From Urophycis tenuis (lineage: Eukaryota; Chordata; Actinopteri; Gadiformes; Phycidae): a stretch of 64,000 nt of DNA. The position numbers were made by a program, and so were the translations under genes. Where the stretch lies: NCBI GenBank assembly GCA_036785325.1, contig JAXIVH010000008.1, forward strand, positions 5,785,318 through 5,849,317, read 5' to 3'. Positions 1-10,260 of this stretch are shown piece after piece. Under the pieces are notes generated by a model. It saw only the letters and a program-made list of their open reading frames with translations. It searched no databases and was not told the origin of the DNA. Each line of letters begins with the position of its first letter. Positions within the stretch are counted from its first letter, which is position 1.

Positions 1-28
1 ATTCATGATTTTCTTTATCTTTCTCCAG

Positions 29-439
29 ATCAGAAAACCGCTGGTGGAAAAGCTACGCAGAGAGCGAATCAACAGCAGCATTGAGCAGCTCAAGTCTCTG
101 CTGGGTCCAGAGTTCCTCAAACAAGAGCCCGACTCCAAGATGGAGAAAGCAGACATCCTGGAGATGACGGTGGACTTTGTGAGACAACAGCAGCTCTATC
201 GCCATGGAAACTCATCCGCTGTCAATCAGGGTCACTCCAGCTGTTTGCAGGCGATGGTCCACTTCCTGTCTAAAGATGAGGTGAAGACACAGTCCAACAG
301 AAGGCTGCTGGACCAATTCCAGCACATCCAGTCTTCCTCCAAAAAGGACATGAGTGTGATTGTTCCAGTTAGCCCAGTCCAGCCCAGTCTTAGAGAGCAG
401 AAGTGCTGGGTCAGCCCAAACCCCTGGAGGCCATGGTAA
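29..439 (+). CDS. her4: her4-like bHLH-Orange repressor, last exon only (first exon outside the window)
   Basis: This is the second exon of a Hes5/her4-type transcriptional repressor. It follows a pyrimidine tract and AG acceptor (bases 21-28) and opens with IRKPLVEKLRRERINSSIEQ, the basic region and helix 1. Helix 2 (EKADILEMTVDFVRQQQL), an Orange domain (SSCLQAMVHFLS) and a terminal WRPW before TAA follow. WRPW recruits Groucho/TLE in this family, and the protein is expected to act in the nucleus on N-box/E-box DNA downstream of Notch. It is the only array-type copy on the plus strand. Its tail between Orange and WRPW (VIVPVSPVQPSLREQKCW) differs strongly from the minus-strand copies. The usual 63-nt first exon lies to the left of the window. 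The family assignment is firm; her4 rather than another Hes5-class name is a judgement. Confidence 0.93.
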   Translation: MRKPLVEKLRRERINSSIEQLKSLLGPEFLKQEPDSKMEKADILEMTVDFVRQQQLYRHGNSSAVNQGHSSCLQAMVHFLSKDEVKTQSNRRLLDQFQHIQSSSKKDMSVIVPVSPVQPSLREQKCWVSPNPWRPW

Positions 440-611
440 AGACCCAGACATGCTGTCTGAAAACGACCATTGTTGTGCAACCACTTAGTCTATGACTACT
501 ACCCTTGTTGTGTCTATTCTGTTCCTGAGGACATCATTTTTTGTTATCAAAAAGATATTTTCAGCATTTGAAGTTTTGTCTATTACCTTTTGTGAAGGTG
601 CCATTTGGCTG

Positions 612-725
612 GGACGCTGTTACTATATAGTACTCTGTGTAGTACTCTGTTACTATATAGTACTCTGTGTAGTAATCTGTTACTATATAGTACTCTGTGT
701 AGTACTCTGTGTATTACTCTGTTAC
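612..725. repeat. short tandem repeat in the 3' UTR of the plus-strand her gene
   Basis: About three and a half imperfect copies of a 30-base unit that starts GTTACTATATAGTACTCTGT. It lies between the stop codon and the poly(A) signal, so it would be transcribed. Confidence 0.8.
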
Positions 726-1106
726 TAGAGTCATATTTACAGACAGTTTCTCTCTGTTCTTGTGTATCAATAATCTGATACTTCTTATTTGGTTATTTGT
801 TAAAAAAAAAAAAACCTCCCTATGGGAATATTGTTATAATACGAAATCTACCGATTTTACAAGCATTATTTGTCTGATGTTTTCTTGTTTAAAGTTGACA
901 TTCAAATGTTTTAGAAATTGTCTGCGTTTTAGTCAGATGAAGAGTTTTGTGTTTTTCTCTGTTAGGAGAATGTCACATTGAAACCAATGTGCTGTTTAAT
1001 CACTCTGTGAGTGAATGCACCTTTGACTTCTGTGAAGCGATTGTTACTGTTATTGTTTAATAACAAGCCTCAAAATGAATGTATTCCTTCAAACCAATTT
1101 GATGCG

Positions 1107-1112
1107 AATAAA
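1107..1112 (+). other. polyadenylation signal of the plus-strand her gene
   Basis: AATAAA about 670 bases after the stop codon. A 3' UTR of this length matches the 0.75-0.85 kb seen for the minus-strand copies. Confidence 0.6.
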
Positions 1113-1283
1113 CACAATCATAAAAAACAACAACACTTTTTGTCCTTGTTTTTCTTCTAAGATGTTTTTTTTTGTACCAGTGAAAAAAATACAGCAACGT
1201 CTCTAAATATCTTAACTGCCAAGTCAATATGAAGATAAAGAACACATTACATACTCTGAAGATGACGAAACATTTTCTATCAC

Positions 1284-1313
1284 AGTCTATCATTCCTCAA
1301 GGAATGATAGACT
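1284..1313. repeat. short perfect inverted repeat
   Basis: Two 14-base arms (AGTCTATCATTCCT and its complement) are separated by 2 bases. It lies just downstream of the her gene's poly(A) signal. No function can be assigned. Confidence 0.7.
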
Positions 1314-2005
1314 TTGCTGTCCATTTTAATATGGTATTATATGTCTGATTGCTTTTGAAATAGCCACAGGTCAATGAGGAGAAATGGCGATTTATGAAAG
1401 AGTCTTACTATAGACAATTATAAGTAATTACTTTAATTGCCTCTAATTTACAGTATGTTTAAAGTTACATAACCTCTCTATTCACCATAGAAATGCATTT
1501 ATCTTTTTAAGCAGTCATACACACAACTTAATTGGTTTGTCAAATAAGGCTTGATACACAGTATCAACTAACTATAAGTTTCTTGTATTGCTAAGAGCAA
1601 ACTACAAATATGTATTATTGAATCCCTTGGATAAAGAGTCTAAAGAGCTTGAAATGTCAAAGTCTTCATTATGTTGTAATCATAACAAGGGAAAACACCA
1701 AACTACACTAAGCTAAACTAAGCTACATTACACTAGTCACTTTATCATGAATTTACTACTAATGTAAAAAATATACATTTCTTAAATTAGCTGACATGAA
1801 AGAGTAGGCATGACAATAACAATGTGAATGTCTTGCATTTTTATTTACTTAGAAATTGTAACAACAGTGAAACAAAATTAAGTATTTTTGGTGGCAAAGA
1901 AACTGCATATGTTTCGGTGACAGATACAAGAGACAAAACAAATTCACAGCCATTCTCAAAGCAAGGTTTGCATTTCTTCCTTGAGGTGTCAAAATAAGGC
2001 ACAAT
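1314..2005. other. AT-rich intergenic stretch, no feature seen
   Basis: No long ORF, repeat or recognisable RNA gene. The interval downstream to about 2560 is likewise non-coding apart from the motif cluster described separately. Confidence 0.5.
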
Positions 2006-2215
2006 TTGTGAGATATATATGCAAATCTGAGGTATTAGGTATGCAAATCAATGACAAGAATGATCCCAGCAGCAGCAATGGGCCAGTGTTCGCCTTAGCT
2101 GGGTGTTCCCACACGATTTCAACCAGATTATATGCAAAGTAGGTTGGTAATGACAATGTTAATGTCCAATTAGCTAAACAGGCAAAAGAGTATGCAAATG
2201 TGCCAGACATTTACA
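2006..2215. promoter_or_regulatory. candidate neural/Notch enhancer: octamers plus CSL and SOX-like motifs
   Basis: Three perfect ATGCAAAT octamers (2019-2026, 2041-2048, 2192-2199) and a near match (ATGCAAAG, 2132-2139) fall within 180 bases. With them are a TTCCCACA CSL/RBPJ motif (2106-2113), an ACAATG SOX-like motif near 2154 and a CCAATTAG homeobox-type core near 2166. The cluster lies between two Hes-type genes. POU plus SOX plus CSL is a known arrangement in vertebrate neural-progenitor enhancers. Activity is inferred from motifs only. Confidence 0.4.
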
Positions 2216-2569
2216 TGTAAAAGGCATTCTTTACCCATGCTTTGAGTTTAAAGAGGATGGTGCTTTCATGGCAAAGCATTCTTAAAAAGTTCAGGCATAT
2301 CTTAAAACATTAAAATGCATATTCTCCCAAAGAAAACAATATAAATTTTTTCTCTCTTAGAGAAGGTCAATAGCAGTATTACTGCTTGCCATGATGGATC
2401 TAATACATTTATTTGTATTAAGATTCACCAAATTATGTACAACCCACGCATAAATGCACCCACAGATGCAGTCCAGAACTCCACAAAGCTTTGGAGCTGC
2501 TGCTCAAAGTTCTCATTCAGCTCCTTGGATTTCCTTGGAGTCCATCCACGTTTTTCTCCATCTCACATT

Positions 2570-3132
2570 TTAAAGGCAGAGCGGCACCACATCTTCATCT
2601 GACGTGGACGAGAGACGGAGGAACTCTCTGGTGCATCTGGAGTAGCCGCTGTGTGTCAGCAGGGCCTTCCTCACTGTGAAGAAGGACACGGTCTTCTCCA
2701 GGATGTCCGACGCAGGGAGTCCGTTCTGCAGTTGTTCCCCCAGCAGCACCTTCAGCTTCTCCACTCCAATGGAGCACTTTCTCTCCAGCATGTGGAGTTT
2801 ACACCTGGGAGGGGAGAGAACGCCATTAGAAATACTGAACAAAGGACTTTATGCCTAACAAGTACACCGTAATAAAACAACAAGGACGGTGACGTTTCTA
2901 ATGAGACACATTTCATCAGAATCTCCATTTGCAATTCAATCCAAGAGGAATTTGAGCCAATCAGAAAAGGGAGTTGATTCAACGGTGTGCACGCAACAAG
3001 GATTACACACACATCAATCAATGTAACATATGTTTAATCAGTTTGTCTCGGGCAGAAGCTGAAACTCTTAACTCACCGAATCTGCTGCTCCTTGATAGTG
3101 TGCTGCAGAACAAGGTCCGAATAGGGAGCCAT
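2570..3132 (-). CDS. Hes5-like HLH-Orange protein without a canonical basic region, copy 1
   Basis: Two exons join in frame to 96 residues: exon 1 at 3077-3132 (starts MAPYSDLVLQHTIKEQQI) and exon 2 at 2570-2804, with clean GT donor and CAG acceptor. The MAP start, exon-1 size and junction position match Hes5-type genes. However, where family members have EKMRRDRIN this protein reads MLERKCSIG, so DNA contact is unlikely. Helix 1 (VEKLKVLLGEQL), a helix-2 segment (SDILEKTVSFF) and an Orange segment (SGYSRCTREFLRLSS) remain. It stops at PLCL with no WRPW, 19 residues earlier than copy 2. A 3' deletion or replacement just after the shared block probably caused this. A role as a dimerising antagonist of Her proteins is plausible but inferred. 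A truncated pseudogene is the alternative. Confidence 0.7.
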
Positions 3133-3242
3133 GTGACAACTCAGGTCCTGATGCTGCAGTTGATTCCAAGATTTAAAAAAAGTTGTCTTGCTCCTGTTCT
3201 ATTGCTGGTGATGTGCTCTTCTCCGCTGCCTCTTCACACCTC

Positions 3243-3286
3243 ATTTATGCTCCTCATCCCGCCACTTCACTTGCCGTTCAGCCAAT
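3243..3286 (-). promoter_or_regulatory. TATA-like and CCAAT elements of HLH-Orange copy 1
   Basis: On the minus strand ATAAAT (3243-3248) lies about 110 bases before the ATG, with a CCAAT element in plus orientation at 3282-3286. Both have the same order and spacing at the second copy (36688-36730), although the surrounding bases have diverged. Confidence 0.5.
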
Positions 3287-3555
3287 CACAGGGCTCAGGC
3301 TCTGGGACAATGGGCTGAGTTCAGTAGCTGTCACCCAGAACAGGTGGGAGCATTTCTTCAGTATAACGAAGGTCAGATGTAGCTCTCCTTCCATGTGAAA
3401 ATGTTCTCACAGATGAAATTCACAATCTTGATGTCTGCCATTTTACTGCATTTAGGACTGAAACATAATATATGGGAAATTAAACAAACAAACAAAACCA
3501 AATATTTGTTTAGTTTTTTTTAATACCAAGGTTAGTTTATTTGGACCGTTTCGCA

Positions 3556-3576
3556 CGTGTGTGTGTGTGTGTGTGT
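3556..3576. repeat. (GT)n microsatellite
   Basis: Short uninterrupted GT run. Confidence 0.9.
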
Positions 3577-3699
3577 CTTTTTGCGAATAAACCTCACTTT
3601 CGAAATCATTTTTTCCACACACACTGATTCAGACCATGCGACAACACTTTAATGTCAAGACCAAAACGCTGTTTTAGTTAAGCAAACGCTCCACGCCAT

Positions 3700-4003
3700 T
3701 CACTTCGCCTCGTGGGCTGTACCTACCCACTGCGCCAGATGGCTGATGCGTAAAGTGGTCTGCAGCCCGGGGCCGGCCTGTCCCTGCATGGGAACGGGGC
3801 CCGCGGCTCCGCGAGAGCAGACACGCTTCCCATTGTCTGGCAGCTGAGCAGGCTGCATACACAAGTGTGGGAAGCCGTGTGTCGCCGTGGCTCCCAGAGC
3901 TCCGCGGAGCGAGCGGAGGGCGTGTGACTGGGGCCACGCTCAGCCGCGCGCGGTCGGGGGGCGTGTGACTGGGGGCACGCTCAGCCGCGCGCGGTCGGGG
4001 GGG
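3700..4003. promoter_or_regulatory. GC-rich upstream element of HLH-Orange copy 1, duplicated near 37.3 kb
   Basis: A CpG-rich island in AT-rich surroundings. A core at about 3832-3893 is nearly identical to 37300-37363 and holds an E-box (CAGCTG) and a CSL motif (TGTGGGAA). Both copies lie 0.5-0.9 kb upstream of an HLH-Orange gene. Within copy 1 a roughly 42-base segment containing GGCGTGTGACTGGGG is tandemly duplicated (about 3919-4003). The ORFs on both strands here have no family features and I read them as chance products of GC-rich DNA. Confidence 0.5.
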
Positions 4004-4129
4004 CGTGCCGAGGAGGAGAGGAGGAAACGTGAGCCTGCCTGTGGCTCTCAGACTGCAGTGTGTCAGACAGATGGACCCGGGCGTGTCACACGTTGGATGG
4101 AGCGACCTGTTGTTATATACTGTACATCA

Positions 4130-4151
4130 CGTATATATATATATATATATA
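4130..4151. repeat. (AT)n microsatellite
   Basis: Alternating AT run. Confidence 0.85.
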
Positions 4152-4241
4152 GTGTCCGTCCAATATCCTATTCTAACTTATCAGTTTAGAAGTATTTTTA
4201 AGTATTTTTTTAGTGAAGCTATTGCAGAGGAAGCTGAGCTT

Positions 4242-4266
4242 GGGGGGGGGGGGGGGGGGGGGGGGG
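4242..4266. repeat. poly-G tract
   Basis: About 25 consecutive G on the plus strand. Confidence 0.9.
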
Positions 4267-4539
4267 TAAAGTGCTTATTCAACGTACATGTTATCCCTCA
4301 AAGTGTTGCTTTTTCGGTATGAAACTACAACTGCTACTCAGTATTGTTGATGAACACGAGCTCCATCAGTCTACTTCAAAACTGTATACTTGTTACTGCC
4401 CGAGGCTCACTCAGGGCGCCCTCTAGAGGAAGTAGAGGAACTCGCCGGGGGGGGGGAAGTATTTGCCGTGTTGTCACCGCCAGCCAAACCGGAGTGGTTC
4501 AAGATGATGGATGGATGGCCGTACAGACGGACAGACAGA

Positions 4540-4740
4540 GGTTTGTATTCGGGGCTTGCCTCTTTAACCCCTGTCCATCCCCCCCAGGGGGGGATGGACA
4601 GGGGTTAAAGCTATTGTCCCACAGGGGCTTTGTGAGTGAGCTCTTGCTGGTTTCCAAAAACTCTCTCCATTCACTGGCGTCACCTGGAGGAACAAAAGAA
4701 GCGTGTCTTATTAGATTACTTATTAGCCCACACAGCCACA
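4540..4740. promoter_or_regulatory. orphan copy of the distal array block (block D0), with a hairpin
   Basis: It matches the distal block found upstream of the her4 copies (CCCACAGGGGCTTTGTGAGT, GGAACAAAAGAAG). No minus-strand her4 gene lies to its left, so it looks like the remnant of a lost unit. Its CSL motif is mutated (GGTTTCCAAAAA) and the CRE is absent. A perfect palindrome with 24-base arms at about 4562-4610 (arm CTTTAACCCCTGTCCATC and onward) replaces part of the block. Confidence 0.6.
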
Positions 4741-6021
4741 GGTTGGAAAGAGGAAAAAAAAACAAATCTTCAACTTTTACTATGACAATGCAAGTTTTTT
4801 TTTATTTTATTTGACTTCTTGAGTAGATAAACTAGACATGACTCAGTAAGTGATCTATCTGACAGATAATAACAGACAGTTAGGTGAAGGTAAAGCATCT
4901 AGGCTCTTTGAAATTAAATGAACACAACACAACAATACAAATCACTGCCGCCGTTAGGAAGTGAAATGCACTATGAAAGTAACCATTCTGATTGGACTAC
5001 GCCAACATTTGGATGAGCCAATTTAGCTTTTCAGACTTTCTGACCGATCAGGGCATGTTTTGCCTGATGTAAGATAATGTAGAAAATAATGGAAATTTTA
5101 AAGTTCAATAAAGATTAATTGTCGACATTTGTTATCCATTAGTGTAAGAATGCTCATAAATTATTTAGAAAAAATTAAAGACGAGAAGTGTTCAGGTGAG
5201 GTTTGTTTATTCAAACAGACATAATGTTGAGTAAGCATTCAACTGAAGTCCAATAGAGGTGATGACACATCACAACAGTTTCTAAAAGATCTCCAGAACA
5301 CGTTGTACTCAAACAGAGTAGAGGATATACATTCAACAGTTACCTTCATAAAAGGCAAGTTATATATAATAACATTATTACATATAATAATATAATAATA
5401 TTGAGTGGACAACATTCTTCAATGTGTAACTCATTTCATTAAGATTCCAATGTATTATGCCTCATTAATTAAAGCAATTGTACAATCAATATCATAAAAC
5501 TGATCAGGAATGTCTCATCACAAAGTGATAAAGTAGGGTTAATGTCTAATTTGGACAGTAAGGCTCGTGGCAAAATGGCAGCATTTGTGTATAAGAACAA
5601 CCTTTTACAAACAGATTGGCATTTGATAGATCACAGATCTAAAACAAATCAGTAAATCACAGATTTAAAGTAAGGACACAAAGATCAATATGATCATTGG
5701 CAATTCATTTTACACAAACAAAATGTTCCCTGAAATGGAAACGAATGCATTAAACATGCCATGTCTTTCCATAAAAGAAAGAATGTTCAATAAAGTTTGA
5801 ACGTCAAACGTTAAAGTAGCAAAGGCTTCTACAGTAATCTGTTTTAACAGATATTTGATACAGTACACTATAACATGTAGCAGAAACATATTTTGAGATG
5901 CTCTTCTTTTAGAAGAATAATGTGTTGTTCATCATCAGACAATGACAGTTTTGCATTAGCATTGTACGTTGAAAACAACAAATTGTGACCAACATGGTCA
6001 ATATCTCCAGGGTGTAGGTTT

Positions 6022-6625
6022 CTACCAGGGCCTCCAGAGGGCGCTGTTAACTGAACTCTTCTCTTTTGCGATATTGTCCTGGAGTGGAGAGCTCAGCTGA
6101 AGTGAACCACTTTCAGCCAGCCTTGTGTCAGAGGATGACTTAAGGTTCTGGAAGTGATGCAGCAGCCTTCTGCTGGACTGTGTCTTCACCTCATCCTTAG
6201 ACAAGAAGTTGACAATCTCCTGGACACACCTGGAGTGACCCTGATTGGCAGCTGACAGACAGGAGACAGAGCTTCCATGGCGATAGAGCTGCAGTTGTCT
6301 CAGGAAGTGAACTGTCATCTCCAGGATGTCTGCTTTCTCCATCTTGGAGTCAGGCTCTTGTTTGAGGAACTCTGGACCCAGCAGAGACTTGAGCTGCTCA
6401 ATGCTGCTGTTGATTCGCTCTCTGCGTAGCTTTTCCACCAGTGGTTTTCTGATCTGGAGGAAGACAAAGAAGCATTTAATACCATAATCTGAACATACAT
6501 CAGCATCAATACATTCTACAATTCAACTCAAACTATTTTGTAAAGTCTGTCCTTGAATTTACCTTGTGGGTCAGCGTCAGGTGCTCCTTGGAAGAAGTCA
6601 TTGCTGAAGTGATTGTAGGAGCCAT
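6022..6625 (-). CDS. her4: her4-like bHLH-Orange-WRPW repressor, array copy A
   Basis: Exon 1 (6563-6625, 63 nt) begins MAPTITSAMTSSKEHLTLTH. Exon 2 (6022-6453) continues IRKPLVEKLRRERINSSIEQ and ends WRPW-TAG, giving 164 residues. The basic region, both helices and the Orange domain (SRCVQEIVNFLS) are intact. The shadow ATG inside exon 2 (MEKLRRERIN) is not the start, because the exon-1 ATG gives the usual Hes5-class N-terminus through a good donor and acceptor. The expected role is a nuclear, Notch-induced repressor that binds N-box/E-box DNA and recruits Groucho/TLE. The 3' UTR runs about 0.8 kb to an AATAAA (minus) at 5206-5211. Two residues in helix 2 (VHFLRQLQ) differ from the VDFVRQQQ of several sister copies. 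Confidence 0.93.
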
Positions 6626-6688
6626 GTGTGGATCTGTGCTGTAGAGGTCTCTGTAGAGAGAATCTGGTCTCCCCTAGCTTCAGCCATC

Positions 6689-6760
6689 TATATATTCTGT
6701 AATCTCCATATGAATGCATGCGTATTGGTCTGGTTGGCATTTCCCACAGTCTGAACCAAT
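6689..6760 (-). promoter_or_regulatory. promoter of her4 copy A: TATA, CSL, CCAAT
   Basis: On the minus strand a TATATA element lies at 6689-6695, a perfect CSL/RBPJ motif TGTGGGAA at 6741-6748, and an ATTGGTT (CCAAT-type) element just upstream. This is the only array copy whose proximal CSL site is the strong TGTGGGAA form. Confidence 0.7.
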
Positions 6761-7177
6761 CAGTGAGCTATGGAGGACAAAGGATCTGCCACATGCTCCG
6801 TGCTCTTTTTGCAGGGGGGAAATGAATAGAACTCAGGGGACCAGGTGAAGGACTGGGGGGTGATGGAGAGAGACTCTGTGGATCTGGGAAAGTGGTGACC
6901 CTGTAGAGAGATCAAATCTCTAGCTTGATGCTGGGATCAATGACGTTGATAGGCCGTAACTCATTATCATATATTGGCATTTTATTTATATCAATTTTGG
7001 GTTGAACAATTTTTGAACCAATATTGCAATTACTTTGCATGACTGCTAAGTACGATAAATTGCACATACTAAGCATTTAAAGGTTTGATATTTGTGTTCA
7101 TTGTATGCTCATATGTATTCATCCCAATTCTTGATTGCCTAGTTTACTCAATTATTATTTCTTCTTCTTCTTCTTTC

Positions 7178-7183
<6 letters not shown>

Positions 7184-7228
<45 letters not shown>
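7184..7228. repeat. (ATT)n microsatellite
   Basis: About 15 trinucleotide units. Confidence 0.95.
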
Positions 7229-7269
7229 ACACCTTTTAAATGTTTGTATTTATTCTAACTTATAAGGAC

Positions 7270-7380
7270 CTTGGTAGGTAGGTTCTGGTTGTCCAGATGT
7301 AGCAGATGTTTCTTCAGTGTGGGGACTGGTTGTGTGAGTATAGAGTGGATCTGAGTTTCCCACACAGACTCTGTGGTATA
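7270..7380. promoter_or_regulatory. truncated proximal block A1 of the first unit
   Basis: Two CAGATG proneural-type E-boxes (7294, 7303) and a CSL motif (TTCCCACA, 7357-7364), as in the other A blocks. It is cut off after GACTCTGTGG and a second, longer A block follows 570 bases later, so this unit carries an internal duplication. Confidence 0.6.
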
Positions 7381-7599
7381 TCTGTGATGTTGCCATTACT
7401 TTACCAGATCGCTACATTTCAGAAACAGCACATAGACAAACATTTCTGGTTTTGGATTCATGATTGCTTGTTGGAGAAAATGATTATGTCAGTAGAAGAG
7501 TGTTGTAGTAAGTATGTATGTATATAGGTTTTCATTTTCTCATCCGATCTGAATTTAAGAGCGTGCATATAATTTGCATAATTTGCATATAATTTTATC

Positions 7600-7735
7600 T
7601 TATTGTTTATCTTATTGTTTATTGTCTATAGTCAGTTTTTTTTTATCCCACTCCTCTATCACCTTGTACTGCTGGTCAATGTGAATTTCTCCTAAGGGGG
7701 ATTAATAAAGGAATATCTTATCTTATCTTATCTTA
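7600..7735 (+). mobile_element. truncated LINE 3' tail
   Basis: GGGGGATTAATAAAGGAAT is followed by TATCT/TATCTT repeats, a typical 3' end of a fish non-LTR element. A related tail lies at about 13610-13690. Confidence 0.6.
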
Positions 7736-7849
7736 AGTAGTCTTTGATTCTTAATTTTCTTCCAAAATTAAACTTACTTTCACAATATTATTTATTTATA
7801 TTTATTTTTATTTTAATGTACATATCATTATGTTGTGACTTCTAACTTG

Positions 7850-8173
7850 TTAGGACTTGTTTCTGGTTGTCCAGATGCAGCAGATGTTTCTTCAGTGTGG
7901 TGACTGGTAGGCTGTGTGAGTATGGAGTGGATCTGAGTTTCCCACACGGACTCCAATGGGCTGTGGTCAGAAGCTGACAAAAGGACTTTGAATGGACCTT
8001 TGGTTATGGATCCATTCTCTGTGTTGCACCACAAACAGACCCCTGACATCACTGACCATCTGGAGGGAAGGAACCCCATTGGCTGGATCATGGACCAAGG
8101 AATTTGAACAGAACCCCAACATTTGTAATATATTCTGCCAAAAAAGTAAAGAATACGAGACAATGTTTTTAAT
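7850..8173. promoter_or_regulatory. proximal block A1', whose last 253 bases are duplicated across the LINE
   Basis: E-boxes and a CSL motif (7939-7946) in the arrangement seen in all units. Bases 7921-8173 recur without visible change at 9166-9418, immediately flanking the LINE insertion. Confidence 0.65.
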
Positions 8174-9165
8174 CGAGAGCGTACTAACCAACTGTGTCAC
8201 AGTGTGGTATGGTAACTGCTCCGCCTCGGACCGGAAAGCACTGCAGAGGGTGGTGAAAATCGCCCAACGCATCACCGGTTCCCCACTCCCCTCCATCGAG
8301 GCTGTCCAGAGGAAGCGGTGCCTGCGTAAGGCGCGCAGCATCGCAAAGGACAGCTCTCACCCCAACCATAGACTGTTCACCCTCCTCCCCTCTGGAAAGC
8401 GCTACAGGTCTCTGGGCACCCGGACCACCAGGTTCAGGGGAAGCTTTTTCCCCCAAGCTGTCAGCCTCCTGAACTCCAAACCCGCATGAACATTGTGCCC
8501 CCCACAAGGACATACACCCCTGCCCACCCATGACCTGGACCCATTTGACCCCCCCCCCGCCCCCCAAAGACACTCACCACTGCCCACCCAATACCTGGCC
8601 CCCCCCCCCCCACCCCCCCAAGGACATGCACCCCCCGCACATCCAGCACCCCCACACCTCACCCCCCCTGGACATACTAAACTTATTATAATTTATAGCA
8701 ATGTTATTTATTTATTTATTCCCAACTGCCATTGCCCCCCCACTCCCATACCCATACAACCCATACTCATCTGTTGTACTCATTCTGTTATTCTGTTATA
8801 CTGCACTAGAGCACTACTGCACCACCTGCACACTTACTTCTATTTGCACTACTTCTATTTTGCACATTGTATACTGTTTACACTTTTCACCTGCATGTTA
8901 TGCCACTGTTATGCCACTGAGTAACTGTTTAATACCTTGATGATCACTACCTCCATCTGCACTGTTTGTCACTTTGTTAATTACCGTCATTTTAATAACC
9001 ACTGTCACTTTTCAATTTTGCACCTTATTCTGCATTTCTGCATTTCAACCTGCACCTTAATCGCATTTGCACTTCTGGTTAGAACGCCAACTGTATTTCG
9101 TTGTCCCTGTACTTGTACTCTGCACAATGACAATAAAGTTGAATCTAATCTAATCTAATCTAATC
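8174..9165 (+). mobile_element. 5'-truncated L2/CR1-type LINE (end of reverse-transcriptase ORF plus 3' UTR)
   Basis: The plus strand encodes the C-terminal end of a fish non-LTR ORF (CVTVWYGNCSASDRKALQRV, then CLRKARSIAKDSSHPNHRLF and FRGSFFPQAVSLLNS) up to a TGA at 8487-8489. A C-rich 3' UTR follows and ends ACAATAAAGTTGAATCTAAT with TAATC repeats. The 5' part, including the RT catalytic domain, is absent, so the copy cannot move by itself. It split the first unit's A block. Confidence 0.85.
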
Positions 9166-9418
9166 TATGGAGTGGATCTGAGTTTCCCACACGGACTCCA
9201 ATGGGCTGTGGTCAGAAGCTGACAAAAGGACTTTGAATGGACCTTTGGTTATGGATCCATTCTCTGTGTTGCACCACAAACAGACCCCTGACATCACTGA
9301 CCATCTGGAGGGAAGGAACCCCATTGGCTGGATCATGGACCAAGGAATTTGAACAGAACCCCAACATTTGTAATATATTCTGCCAAAAAAGTAAAGAATA
9401 CGAGACAATGTTTTTAAT
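9166..9418. repeat. 253-bp duplicate of 7921-8173, an apparent giant target-site duplication
   Basis: Identical by eye to the sequence left of the LINE. It includes a second CSL motif (9184-9191). It directly follows the LINE's TAATC tail, as a target-site duplication should. Confidence 0.85.
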
Positions 9419-9469
9419 ATACTAAAACCGAATGTTACGGAAAACATTTGCTCAAAATGCATCTCTTTA

Positions 9470-9690
9470 GCTTTCCTTGATATCAACCACTGCTGCAGAC
9501 ATGAGGGTGGGCTGGGAGACAGCAAGAAGCTGTCTGTCTCCCACCCCAAATTGGAAGTGTGCCAATTTCCTTTTGTGAAATGGGTAGTTCTATTAGGACT
9601 CATGATGCTAATGACTCTAAAATGTGACTTCACTCTCCAGAGCTTTCCCACACTCCCACACTCCCACTGAACCACAGGAGTGTGCCTTGT
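9470..9690. promoter_or_regulatory. middle block C1 of the first her4 unit
   Basis: Conserved among units: GTGTGCCAATTCCCTTTTG, GATGCTAATGACTC and a CSL motif (TTCCCACA, 9645-9652). Confidence 0.55.
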
Positions 9691-9719
9691 TAAAGGATCA
9701 TTCTTCTTTAGTGCCACGC

Positions 9720-10060
9720 TGTTTTAGGGTAAAAAATCTTAGTATTTGTTCAATAGTCAAGTTTTGACTCAAGTCTTAACTTTAGATGTCACAATAGTTT
9801 TAACACATGTATTTACAACCAAGCACAAAATACCTTTCGTTCTTAAATCAGTAATTTGGGGTGAATTGATAATATCTACTGTATAGCCGTTTTATAGCTC
9901 TGTGAGATTATATTGACATTGATGTGTTGGTTATTTGTATGCTTAAATTCAATTAATTACATAAAAAAGTTAAATAATTAAAAGTACATCAAAATGTTCT
10001 TCACTTGTAAAAAAAAAAAAAGATGTATAGAAAAGTATTGTTGTGAAACTGATCTGTAAG
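9720..10060. other. AT-rich spacer of the first unit, no feature seen
   Basis: Diverged spacer between blocks C and D. It is homologous to the same interval in other units but has no clear motif. Confidence 0.5.
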
Positions 10061-10069
10061 TGTTTATTC

Positions 10070-10260
10070 CGAGGTCCACATCCCCTGTTTAACCCCTGTC
10101 CTGCCCAGGGTGAAGGTTCTCTGTCTATTGTCCCACAGGGGCTCTGTGAGTGAGCTCTCACTGGTTTCCCACACTCTCTCCATTCACTGATTTCACTGGA
10201 GGAACAAAAGAAGTGTGTCTTATTACTCACCACGTTAGAAACAGAGGGTGACGTCACAAA
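10070..10260. promoter_or_regulatory. distal block D1 of the first unit: CSL plus CRE
   Basis: A CSL motif (10166-10173) and a perfect palindromic CRE, TGACGTCA (10249-10256), in a block kept in six units. The block also holds a TGTCCCACAGGGGCTC segment. Confidence 0.55.

Noticed and set aside
3674..4189. Arg/Ala-rich frames partly repeated at 37137-37563
   Set aside because: The similarity reflects conserved noncoding DNA (CSL/E-box core). Frames are not maintained between copies and are interrupted differently.
6022..6438. Start at the internal ATG (MEKLRRERIN) for the her4 copies
   Set aside because: It would remove part of the basic region. A 63-nt first exon with a good start, donor and matching acceptor exists for every intact copy.
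7992..8489. 165-codon frame treated as one gene
   Set aside because: It is a chance fusion of the target duplication with the C-terminal end of the LINE ORF.
8402..8924. Gly- and Pro-rich frames on both strands
   Set aside because: They are translations of the C-rich 3' UTR of the LINE.
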